Part shown: in pieces, positions 25,898-36,500 of the stretch | How the letters are laid out: each line of letters opens with the position of its first letter | How positions within the stretch are numbered: the stretch's first letter is position 1 | Source of the DNA: Calycina herbarum | Taxonomy: Eukaryota > Ascomycota > Leotiomycetes > Helotiales > Pezizellaceae | Assembly (NCBI GenBank): GCA_001414485.1 | Contig: LLEY01000111.1 | Coordinates: forward strand, 62,001 to 126,000 | DNA length: 64,000 nucleotides | Reading direction: 5' to 3' | Made by a program: the position numbers and the translations under genes | Notes under the pieces: generated by a model | Databases searched by the model: none | Told to the model about the DNA's origin: nothing | What the model saw: only the letters and a program-made list of their open reading frames with translations

Positions 25898-28800
25898 TAA
25901 AGAGAACGCTGTAAGAGTTACTTAACTTCCCTTTATCTCCAAGAAGGAAACTATGAAGAAGAGTAAATTCCAAAATGAAATCTCTAAACCTAAACGAACT
26001 ACAACTAAGCGCCACGTGGAAGCATGTTCAAGTCCTTAGAGGCGGAGGGGTTAGCCTGGGTTGCCAGTGATGGAGATGGGTTGTCGATGATGGAGAAAAA
26101 ATGTGATGATGTTGAAGAGGAAAAAGGAAGAGGGAGGATGGGGGAACGCAAGGGGTTTAATAAATTTAGGTCGGTGAGTTAGTTGTGGTCGCTCCTTTCT
26201 TGCGGCAAGAGTTGCTTCGCTGGTGTTGTGTTTAGCTAGAACGGAAGGAACTTTTGAAAAGATTCAGGGCTTCGGATCCACAATGTTGAGAATGTGTTGG
26301 GGTGTTGATCATTCTTTCCCGTCGTAGGCAATACCCACATTTTTCGGGTTGAGGAGTTGAGGGGTGGCTGTCCCTTCCTTGCGAGGAACAGTTGCGCGGG
26401 CTTACGGCTAGGTAGAATTGCTTCGTTGATGTTGTAATGGGTAAGAAGGCGAGGAGCGACCCACAAAGCGTGATATTTGAACACAATGTAGGTAACTATT
26501 CAAGCCACAGCGGTTCTCTTTGAATGAGGTTGTTCCTTCCCTGCCATAATCTCGTTCCTCGGTTTTGAGCTTGAGGTTATTCCTTCTTACCTTGAGACCC
26601 ACCATACCGAGAACGAGAACCCGAAGGCAAGCCACAACCCCTTGTCCGCATCCAGATCATCCATAACTTTCCATCTCCCTAACACATACTGATTTCTTGC
26701 CGTCCAAACTATATCGCAGGGTGCAATCAATGCCTCGAAGTAATTGCGTCACGATCACAAACTATTTTGCCATTCTCCCACACCTTGACTGTTACGCCGT
26801 CGCCAACGGAGGGTTCTCTGTAGGTAAAAAAAGATGGTTTGTGCTACTGATAAGGAGAAGTCAAATCTAGTATTAGGGCCTAAGCTAAAGCATACGGACA
26901 AAGTCTCCCCAGCGATGATGCTGTCACCATTGTGGGCGTAAGTGTACAGCTATGGTGGATAGTCATCACAGTTCTTGTTTTATTTCCATTGTTCTGCCAG
27001 AGAACATGCCGAGGGCATGGCGAGGCATCTACTGGTGCGTGGAAGCTGGGTTGATGTGATAGTATGTAAATGATTTTGAACTATAATAATAAAAAGTCTT
27101 CTTACGCGTGCGGAATATTCTTTGGGATCCGCATTCAGTAGCACCACATTATGCCTTTGAGTTGGTCTGACAACCATTTGGAAGTCTTATTTGTAATATG
27201 GAAGTCTATCTAAATTCATTATACAAATCAAAAAAATTATAGTGGTCGGGTGGTGGTTTAGGATAAGAGAGGGATTGTACTTACGCCTCCTTGGTTTACC
27301 CTGGGTCCATCCATTGACCCCCTTGCGGCGTTTAAAGGGCATCAGCCTTTTTGAGTCGATATATATAACTTTCTTCTTCCTGTATCCTGTCATTCTTTCC
27401 TTCCAATGGTGCTGTTGACCAATCCTACTACATGTGCACCTGCAGCGGTGTTTGGGCCGGCGTTGTCTTTTTTTTTTGTTTTTTGGAGGATCCCACGCTG
27501 AAAGGTTCTGCGATATGTTAGCCAGGAACAATTGAATTGCCACGAGACCACCCGACCACCGGGTATAGAATGTTGCAAGAGATTGGCTTATTGGTGGTTA
27601 TAGATGCTCTGGTCGCTAAAGGATGGGCCTTGTTGTGATTTGATCATTCTCTTCAAGGTCCCGCTTTTCGCAGAGCTAGCTTGGATCTTTGTCGGGGCTT
27701 GGAGACAGGGTAAGTTTCTCTTCTGGGAATCTGGAGAATGCAGAAGAACCCGGAAAAGGATGACATGGAATCACAACACGCTGCCGTTGGCGTACACTTG
27801 GGCAGAACCGAAAACCCTACGCAGGAACTCTCTCGCAACCTCCTCCCTAAGGTATGTGGAAGTGTGAGTTGGCGAAGGAGATACTGCTGTCGGAACTTTT
27901 GAGGGCTGTTCCATTGATTCCGAGTTCATCAGTAAATCTCCCGTGCGCTCGAGTCTTCGGGACATGATAACGAACTCGCAACGACCAGCAATCTGAAATA
28001 ATATGCTCCAGATAATCGTCCTCCCAATGTAGCAGAGGCTTTGTCTACTTATCCGAACCTTTGCTGGTCCCGTAGTAGATGGTTTATCCTTGAGTCGGCG
28101 GATGGAGGTTAACACTCAACTGATAAATTTTGACCCGGGAGAGAAGTGACCCATTTCCAAGATCCCGTCATCTCGAGTCGAGGTTTAGTCGGGGAGGTAA
28201 CGACTGTGCACTCAGTCGCAGTCAACCTTAGACCAGAGACGAGACATGAGGTTCCCCTTCCCTCGCACTCATATCGGAACATTCGTAGGGAACGGTATTG
28301 GGGATCGCTCCTTCCCCATTCACTCTCTTGAGTCTCCCGTCTCTTCACGTTATTCTCCTATTTCGGAGTCGATGCATTTTCTTGGGAAGATTCACAATTG
28401 TTGAACATAATGAGCGGAATGGGAACAAGTGCTTCGAGAATCTATGCATAACCCCGGGACGGGAAATTGTACTGCGCAATTGATTACAGATAGGGTCTTT
28501 GAATACGTAGCCTCGACCAGACATCGCAAGGGCAAAATTGAGGATCCAGACGGTCGAACCAAAGTGGCCTGCAAACATAATAAGCGTATGGAAATTTCCT
28601 TCCAAAATAGGAAGGAAATCCAGAGAGGGAACAAAGAGATAAATTCAGCCTGGCTACGCAGTTGATATCCGTTTCCCAAAAGCCATGGTAAACCGTTGTA
28701 CTCTATGTCTACCCCGGTTCGTGCTATTTTGCTTCAACCAGAGCAAGGGCTTCCGCATGCCATGAACCCGAGAAGTCAACATTCAAAAACTTTGCCTTGG

Positions 28801-31800
28801 CGTCGAACCGTCGCAAATACCGGTAACTTGGGGCCTGCGATGGGCTGTTGCCGGAGTGAATCCAAACTTAAAAGCATTGAGAAGTTCCTGACATCAGCTA
28901 ACTCGATTCCCTGGGTATGCCTAGGCCGAATCAGCACTAGTGAGCCCATATTGGAACATGAAGCAATTTGTTCTTCTCAAGTTGAGCATGAAATTGGCTG
29001 GTAAGCTGTAGGATCTCTCAATCACCAAAGTGCTGTCTACGTAGCAGCAAAAAACAAAGCTAGGTCAAGTATACGAAAGCAACAATTGAGAAAAATCAAA
29101 ATCACTTCCTCACTTCCAAGCGAAAAATTCTTCGGCTTCTGAACCAACTATTCGTGGCTTCCGAGGTCAAGTTGCTCTCAAAATCTGTGCCTTCGAACCT
29201 GGACTATCAATTGTCCAATTTTGTGGGTCTTCGAAAGGCGGCTTGGGTTCCTATTATGGCCCCCACGCACAAAAATGGCACCGATGAGGGGGACAATGAT
29301 AGCTCAATACCTTATATGGGCATTGTCTTCGGCTCCGGGTGCACATACCTTTTCCGCATATTGTGCGAATGATTTTGGAAAAGTAAACCTATTGTCTAAG
29401 AAGGCTTGGAAAAATCAGAAACTTACTTTCGTGATTCTCCTAAATAGTCTCGCACAATGCGACGCATTGTGCGAAACGTTTCGAAGTAATTGACAGAAGA
29501 GCGTACTCGGGAGCAGGCCTGGATCTTTTATACTTTGAGTCATCGCAGGCTCGGTAAAATTGAGGAATGGACGGAGGAGTAATGGGGTAAGAATCTGTTT
29601 TCTCAATTGGCTGCATACGATGCGCTGAGAGCTACCGCATCGTAAGTACAGGCGGTCAGCTTGAAATTCGGGATTGGCCGCCATTTCTAAGGGGGAGCAG
29701 AGGTCGTTGGCAAGGCAAGGTGATCTCATGGGGGCTATCATGCGCATCCATCTCGCAAGAAGAGGTGAAGAAAGCTGGTATGATGGAAATCCAAGAAGGC
29801 CTTCCCACGGAGAAAATCCAAACGACACCAAGTACATACACATTTGATAACTCATAGATGGAAAACTTGAGAGCAATAATGTGACGAAGTGTGCGTGATG
29901 GTGGGAAATTTTCAAAAAGAAACCCTTCTTCTCACCTTCAAAATGTGGGGATCGGGCGCAAACCCAAATTGAGTTCTGGGGTGTTCATTTCGCGACACTT
30001 CTTAAACCATAAGAATAGCAACCTGTTGACTATTGTTCTATTCTCATTGTCGCTTCTCGCAGGGGAAAAACAATTGGTGGTGGTGATGGCTTCACACCCC
30101 CACAATTTCGCGCTTCCTGATTGGTTCGGTAACCCTTAATGGTGTTATCCAACAATAGCTTCCCTACATCAGAATATCTCTACCAGTACTCAATAGAATG
30201 TTTCCACCCCATTGTTTCGCAGTAGATAAAACCATAACCCAAGATGCTAGATTATTCTGTGCGATTTCCCTCTTGACAACTTTCTTCGTGATTTTTTTTC
30301 TTTCTCAACGAAGAACCACCCTTGATACACTCACCACTCTCAACATTGAACTCCTCTGACAAAGAATTGTGTCTGATTCAGCTGGTCTGATTGTATGTTT
30401 CCCATCTTTCTTTCAATCCCACCCGGGCCAAAGCAAACTCACCAGAGGCTCTAAATTCGCTTGTGGTTAGAGTGGCTTTGGCAAGCTTAGCGATTGAGGG
30501 CTTTGGCTAGCAAGTGTGTTTCGTCACCCTACAGCTTTCTTGTTGCTTGTTGCTCTCCCCATGCTTCTCACGACTCCTCGACACCCATTCCAGTCTCCAA
30601 TCGCAAAACATCAATCGATTCCTCTTGCTGATTGCCCATTTTAGCTCTACCAGTCCAAGGAACCTTGAAAGCAGGTAAGCGATCTCCTTCCTTATCCTCT
30701 TGTCAATTTTATCGCAGTTGGTCCATTCAAATTGTCACGCCTTCGTGGTAAGAGAACAGAGGGGCCTTCCCCATCCTTTCGGGATCAATTCGTATCCTCG
30801 GCACCCTAGCTCCCATCGCAAAGGCGTCATTTTTGAACGCAGAGCTAATTCCGTCTTGCAGTGGTATTTAGGTAAGCGCATCTTTTTTCTCCTTTGGCTC
30901 AGATAAATCAAACTCCGAATCTGCGACAACTGGAAACGACTCCCACAACCATTCTCCGCCCAGGAGAGCCCCCCGAAACTCCATCACCTCAACCAAGAAA
31001 ACGGCTTTGCCTGCCTGTACTATCGAACTTGTTCAATTTTTCGACTATCCTCGAACCCCTCCGAATACCCGAAAGGCGTTCTGCGGAAGTTCAACTATGC
31101 AGCAACAAACGGCTCTACCACGTCTTGCCACAATTTTACACAAGCAAAATAAGAACGACCAAGCATAGACCTCCCGACCTTCGAAGAGCGATGCCTCCTC
31201 CTCTTTCGTAGCTTCCCCAAAGTCTCGAACCCGAAGCAACAAAAAATGCAAACGTCCATTTTGTCAAACACGTTGGGACAATGCACTCCGGTCGCGGCTG
31301 CCGGTATTCCCAGCACAAACCCGCATTCCGAAAGTGGAAGTATGCTTCTCGCCGGTGTAGGAACTCTATAAAAGACCACTCTTTCTCCAAGCTTTCGACT
31401 TCACAACTACATCTACATCCCATTTTAACCACACCACCACGCCTCTGCAAGGGCTCATACCCATCATTTCAGGAATGCGCATCATCAAAAGATGCCTCTT
31501 CCACAGCATTCATGCGATCACCAGTCTCCTGCTAGTCGTCGGCCGCTCCTTCCCTAGAGAGGTTCGGGATATATAGTGCTGAGGTTGAACCACAATGCAA
31601 CATCCACAACAAGACAACATCTACCTAAACTCCAACTTGGAGGGTACGATGACTTGTAATACCAGCATTTCCCTCTTGCCAGTCATCAGCTCTCGAACTT
31701 CGTTCTCGGCTTTCCCATGTTCTTGAATCGCAAACTCAACACAACTCCGAAAACTGGGGAGGTTGCAACGAAAGCACACTTTGCAATGGCTTCTTGCAAG

Positions 31801-32122
31801 GAGCGGAAGGCTCTCAGATGGTACTTTTCCAGTCTATTGTCGTGCAGGTTTTCCTCGCAAATCCTTCCATTCTTCATACTGGGAAGAGGTGGATACGAAT
31901 TCTCAATTCTGGGACCTTGAGCGAAACTTTTGATTTTTTTGACTGGGAAAATAGCTCTGCTCATTTGCTGACTCTTCTTTTGGTTCTAGGTCTTTGGTAC
32001 TCCTTCGATTTACCCTCCACGTGCCGTGCTCCCCCTTCTCCGGCGAAAACACACTTCACTTCTGGAATTTTTGCCTTTTGGTTGTTAGAATCCCTGGAGG
32101 ACCTACCAATCAGTAAGAAAAA
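25898..32122. other. Gene-poor region upstream of the acidic-protein gene
   Basis: About 6.2 kb. Open frames up to ~190 codons are scattered on both strands without recognisable domains. A perfect odd palindrome sits at 29450-29474 and a dispersed repeat B copy at about 29409-29460. The CT-rich stretch from about 30,270 to 32,120, with many short upstream frames, resembles promoter and long 5' leader sequence of the gene at 32123. A decayed gene between 27.6 and 28.7 kb (minus strand) cannot be excluded. Confidence 0.45.
29409..29474 (+). repeat. Dispersed repeat family B, copy 2, with a 25-bp palindrome
   Basis: GAAAAATCAGAAACTTACTT and GATTCTCCTAAA are followed at 29450-29474 by a perfect palindrome with 12-bp arms (TCGCACAATGCG) around a single A. 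The ATTGTGCGA word also occurs just upstream (near 29360) and in the copy at 40.6 kb. Confidence 0.6.
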
Positions 32123-33896
32123 ATGGACATCGAAGTGCGTTATTGGGGACGTCCCTCCGAGTTCTTCCCCACGCTGTTCAAACTTGATGAATTGGAGTCA
32201 TTTCTGGACATTACAATCATCACAGAAACGATTACAGCCTACGGCGTACACCCCACGACTGCAACAGGCCATGTCAAGAGACAGGATATCGGAGAAACTT
32301 ATATCGGAACCATCGAACTTGACTACCTCGTTCTTCATGGAGGCCTCACAAAAGACTTTCTAGATCTCGCATGGTATGCCGAAAACTTTGAAAGGAAATG
32401 GAACAATCGCTAATTGAATTTTCAGGTGCATCGATAGAGCCAAATCCAAGCAAGCCGGTCATCCAATAACAATCAATCCTGCTTTGCTTTTTCAAGCACC
32501 CACTCCACCTGTCTCCGGTGACGAGGAGAGCGATGAGGAAGGCGGAATAGACTCACGCGAAGCTTCCCCAGTTGAACGAGAGTATGTACATGCTGCCAAT
32601 CACTGAACGCACAATTGCTAACCAAATACCAGAGCAACACCTCCATTCGTAGCGGCAAATGAACCCAGGGAAGACGAAATCGTCGAGGTCACCTCCGACG
32701 AAGAAGAAATTGAGGAGGAAAACAGCAGCTTTGAAACCCGGGCCACTCTCGAGGTCGAGAATAACGCAGAACATGAAGATGAACTGGAAACTGACCAAGA
32801 ACCTGAGGCGGGTGTCACTCGAGAAGAGGAGTACGAGGAGAATGAGGGTGGAGATATTCACGACAATGACGAAAGCCAGTCCATTGAATCCTCACCTGAT
32901 GACAAAGAAGAAGACCTCAACGCGCAGATCGCTAGCATGCAGTTAATCATCAGTGAGCTCAGACAGGATAGGAGGGAGCGACAAAATCTTAAGCTTGCTA
33001 TCAAACAACTCGAAGAACTCCAAAACAAAGTGAAAAACCACACTTCGGAGCAACGAAAATCCAATATCCAGCTGTCCGATACCTCAACAGCTACAAAGAA
33101 ACCAGAGATTGCGAGAGGCAAGAGCCCGGGACTCTTACTCCAAATGTTCCCCGACGCTGGAAAGATTCCTTCCGTCCCTTCCACCCCTTCCACTCCGCAA
33201 GGAAATAAACGAAAGACAGATGCCAATACACCACCGTTCTCAAGCCCAAACAAGCGCGTTAAGACACAAGAAACAGGGGATTTTGGCACAAATCGACACA
33301 CGTCTCCACACACTCCGCCACGCGATCTCGAATACTCTGAAGATGAAGATGAAGATGACGAGGATGGAGATGAGGAAACCGTCAACTACTCCGCAGACGA
33401 TGATTCAGGTGATACAGATGAAGATTCCGTGGACGGGGATGAGGATGAGGATTCAGGTGATGACGATGAAGACAATGATGACGATGACTTTGGAGCCATT
33501 GGAGGAAAGACCTTACTTCCACCATCTGACGACGACGGCGATTCGGAAGAGGATGAAGACGACGGCTATCCAGCAACCGGAGGAAAAACCACAGCTCTCC
33601 CTCCTGTGAAGCCACAACGCGCAGGCGCATTCTCACCGGCTGAACACAATGCCCTTCATGGGCTAATCGTAAACCTTCGTGTGGATGAGCAAAACAGGGG
33701 ATTAGAAGAAAAAGACAGACTCAAGGACACCAAGTTGTACGCCAAATTGTCAACCCAAATGAACGGATTAGGCTACAATAGATCGGCTGGTTCTTGCAAG
33801 AATTATTGGAATCGGTATGGAAGAGCGTTGTCTGGATACGACGAGAGAATTGGCAAGATTAAGAACACCTCCTTGGTCACTTCGGCCCAGAATTAG
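32123..33896 (+). CDS. Acidic nuclear-type protein with C-terminal Myb/SANT-like region
   Basis: Three exons: 32123-32373, 32426-32581 and 32633-33896 (1,671 nt, 556 aa). I do not recognise a named family. The N-terminus (MDIEVRYWGRPSEFF, about 100 residues) is a compact, non-repetitive domain. A long Glu/Asp-rich segment follows, then a predicted coiled coil (LNAQIASMQLIISELRQDRR onward). Next is a basic Ser/Pro/Thr stretch with nuclear-localisation-like clusters (NKRKTD, PNKRVK), then runs of Asp/Glu. The last ~85 residues (AGAFSPAEHNALHGLIVNLR ... CKNYWNRYGRALSGYDERIG) have the Trp/aromatic spacing and basic helix of a Myb/SANT or trihelix-like domain. A chromatin or transcription role is inference only. 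The gene has a long 5' region and is followed by repeat DNA. Confidence 0.85.
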
Positions 33897-34414
33897 GGGC
33901 TTTTATGGTGGAATAAGGGAGATTGTACATACATGTTTGGAGCGGGCGTGCTCACTTTGCTTTGGCTGGACCTGGCTTGGTACTAAAATGAATCAAATGA
34001 TGGAATTGTTGTAAAATGCTCGATCTTGACTGCTTTTTTGGTGACGCGTTTTCGTGAATTGAGGTCGCGACTGAGATTAGCGAAGCGGATGACGGGTCAT
34101 TGATACCCGCGGCTAGCGGAACTTGCTACTTCCAAAAAAGATTTCCTAAAAAATAAGAACATCAAATCAAAATCATGAAACTTACTGACAAGGTTAAATT
34201 TCGAAAGTTTCTCTTGAAATGATCCGCTCCAGTAAAATCATACACTTGGATTAATTATCTTAATCTATTGGAATAATTGTTTCAAAAGCAAGAAGTTACA
34301 AGAACAAAATCAAAGGTACAATGTCACTTAATTCCAAAATCATCTCAAGAACGTTCGCGGAATACTAAAATGTTCAGAATAATGGAGATTCGCGAACTAT
34401 TTTACTAAAATACC
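33897..34414. other. 3' region of the acidic-protein gene
   Basis: About 500 bp of increasingly AT-rich DNA leading into the tandem array. No gene seen. Confidence 0.5.
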
Positions 34415-34875
34415 ATAGTTATAGATAGCTTTATTTCTATCTAAATGATACTCGACAAATTACTATACTCGAGTTTAACAGGAGAATAGAGATTTCTAAA
34501 AGATTTGTAAAAGTGTACGTAGCTTTAGTTCCATCTGAAACTTACTTAGGACATTATAGTACTCGAAATACACGAGAGAATAGAGATCTGTGAAAGGCGT
34601 TATAGGAATGTAAAGGTAATAGATAACTTCATTTCTATCTAAATAATGCCTAAGCTTTTACTGTAATTGAATTAAACGAGAGAATAGAGGTTTCTGGATT
34701 TTTTTTACCTGAATATTAAAGTCGTAGATAGTATTATTTCTGTCTAAAAGCTACTTCTAAAACTACTATACTTGAAATAAAAGAGACTTTTTATATAAAT
34801 ATAACAGTGATAGATAACTTTATCTCGATCTAAAAGATACCCACGAAATAACTATACCTGAAATAAACAGAATAA

Positions 34876-35025
34876 TGTTATAGTGGGGATCAAAGAATAG
34901 ATTGTTCGCGAGGAGAGAAGAGAGAAGCTCTTCGTACTCCCTGGCTATTTATGTATCTGTGGAAGGATACATCCGCAATCTCGCTTAGCGAGCCACTCAA
35001 AAGCGTCTAAATCAAAACTCTTACA
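34876..35025. mobile_element. Solo LTR of a retrotransposon (150 bp)
   Basis: It begins TGTTATAGTGGGGATC and ends CTCTTACA (5'-TG...CA-3'). It is flanked by a perfect 5-bp duplication AATAA (34871-34875 and 35026-35030). Removing the LTR and one duplication reduces the distance between neighbouring tandem units from 259 to 104 bp, exactly the array period, so the empty site is reconstructed. No internal retrotransposon domain is left. Orientation is not determined. Confidence 0.85.
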
Positions 35026-35384
35026 AATAATAGAAAATTCTATAGAAGTTTATAGAGATAATAAAGTTATAGATAGCTTTATATATACATCTGAAAGATA
35101 CTTGTAAAATAACTATATATGAAATAAACAAGAGAATAGAATTCAATAGAGGCTTTTACTAAAGTACTAGAACTATAGATAGCTTTATATCTACCTAAAA
35201 GATATATAAGAGATTATTATACTTGAAAAGTATAGGAGAATAGAAAGTATTAGAGAACTTTACTAAGATACTAAAGTTATAGATAGCTTTATATCTCTTC
35301 TAAAGATACTCCAGATATTACTATACTTAAAATAAACAGAGGAATAGAGACTTTCAGAAGAGTTTACAGGAATATAATAACTTA

Positions 35385-36117
35385 GAGTCTGTTTGGCTAG
35401 CACTTTCGTATATTCGATTCAAGTCTCTATTTATTCTAAATAGAGGCAGCACGAGTCTTTTTATTTACAAGGCTCTTTTCTATTCGATTCAGTGAAGTTG
35501 TAATTGTAATGTTTAGCTCGCAAGTAGTGTTTGTATAGTGAATTGGAAATTACATTGAAATTATTCTTAGTCTCCACTGTCTAGGATGCTACTAAGTAAG
35601 AGCCTCGAGCCGAGAGCGCAAGCCGCTCGATCGAGCCCTCAGGAGATCTACAACGTACTAGTATATATATAGGAGGACAAGGATCAGAATAGACAATATA
35701 CGTACGCAACTTTGGACCAACTTTGGTACGAGATTCGAGGACCCTTTGAAGAACGAGAAAACAACCGAGTCGAAGTAATTAGACAGGGCAGTCTTTCGAT
35801 TTAAAATAGTACAGGGTTGCAGTTGTAAATACTATGTTAAGAGGTAAGAGGGGCATATTAGTAGTGGTGTTATATAAGGAGCCCTGAAATAGATAGAGAG
35901 GCCTCTATTTAAAAAGGACCCTTTAGAACATTACGATTAGACCAACTTTTGTATAGTGTATTAAAAATATAAGTGCCAAGCTTTTATTTACTCTTGGAAT
36001 AGAGGATATTGAGCCAAACGTCTTTCGGAATTAAAGCCTCTATTTAATTCAAAGTTGAACGAAATATTCACTTTTTGGTGGTATACTTGAAATTGAAAGT
36101 GCCAGCCAAACAGTCCC
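35385..36117. mobile_element. TIR DNA element (733 bp), superfamily unassigned
   Basis: The left end reads GAGTCTGTTTGGCTAGCACT and the right end, complemented, GGGACTGTTTGGCTGGCACT, giving TIRs of about 23 bp. It interrupts the tandem array: array-type sequence resumes at about 36130 with ATCCGAAATGAAAGGGAGAA. No transposase frame is present. No clear target duplication is seen, so hAT or PIF/Harbinger membership cannot be decided. Confidence 0.7.
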
Positions 36118-36209
36118 AAAAAGTTAACTGCATCCGAAATGAAAGGGAGAATGGAAAGTATCACAGAAGTTTACGGAGAAAACAAAGTTGTTGATAGCTT
36201 ATCTCTTCA

Positions 36210-36397
36210 TTGGAAAAAGTGGGTAATCCTAGATTGTGAACGTTTTAGCTAACTTAAAACTTATCCAAAAAACTCGAATTTAAGAGTATAATGATTTTTA
36301 GATGGCTGTCCACCATTTTCCTCTTTATTCTAAATTTTTACTGCGTTGTTGTTGTGTTGTAGAGGATTAAAGTCTTAGAATTATCCACTTTTTCCAA
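36210..36397. mobile_element. Short TIR element / MITE (188 bp)
   Basis: The left end starts TTGGAAAAAGTGGGTAATCC and the complemented right end TTGGAAAAAGTGGATAATTC, so the arms match for about 23 bp apart from transitions. It sits in the tandem array: TAGCTTATCTCTTCAT stands to the left and array-like sequence resumes to the right. No target duplication was recognised. Confidence 0.68.
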
Positions 36398-36500
36398 AGA
36401 GACACAGGAACCCTGGAAGAGATATATATCTGAAAGATACTCAAGAGATTACTATACTCGAAATGAAGTACAGAATAGGAAACATCAGGGATTTCACAGA

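Larger units (their letters stand above)
34415..36500 (+). repeat. Degenerate ~104-bp tandem repeat array, AT-rich
   Basis: Each unit starts near ATAGATAGCTTTATWTCTAT and contains CTATACTYGAAATAAACGAG and GAGAATAGAG. Unit starts seen at 34421, 34515, 34619, 34723, 34810, 35069, 35175 and 35279, plus interrupted units to about 36500. Spacing is mostly 104 bp (range 87-106). Copies are strongly diverged with an excess of A/T, as expected for old RIP-mutated repeats. Three mobile elements lie inside it. Confidence 0.85.

Noticed and set aside
27653..28679. Possible decayed membrane-protein gene on the minus strand (frames at 27771-28115, 28345-28605 and 28392-28679)
   Set aside because: Some hydrophobic, protein-like stretches, but they cannot be joined by convincing splice sites and match no family I can name.
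29415..29915. 166-codon minus-strand frame
   Set aside because: Overlaps a dispersed repeat and a palindrome; composition is not protein-like.
31794..32363. 189-codon plus-strand frame
   Set aside because: Overlaps the start of the acidic-protein gene in another frame; the latter is supported by two clean introns.
33382..33636. His/Arg/Leu-rich minus-strand frame
   Set aside because: Shadow of the Asp/Glu codon run on the plus strand.
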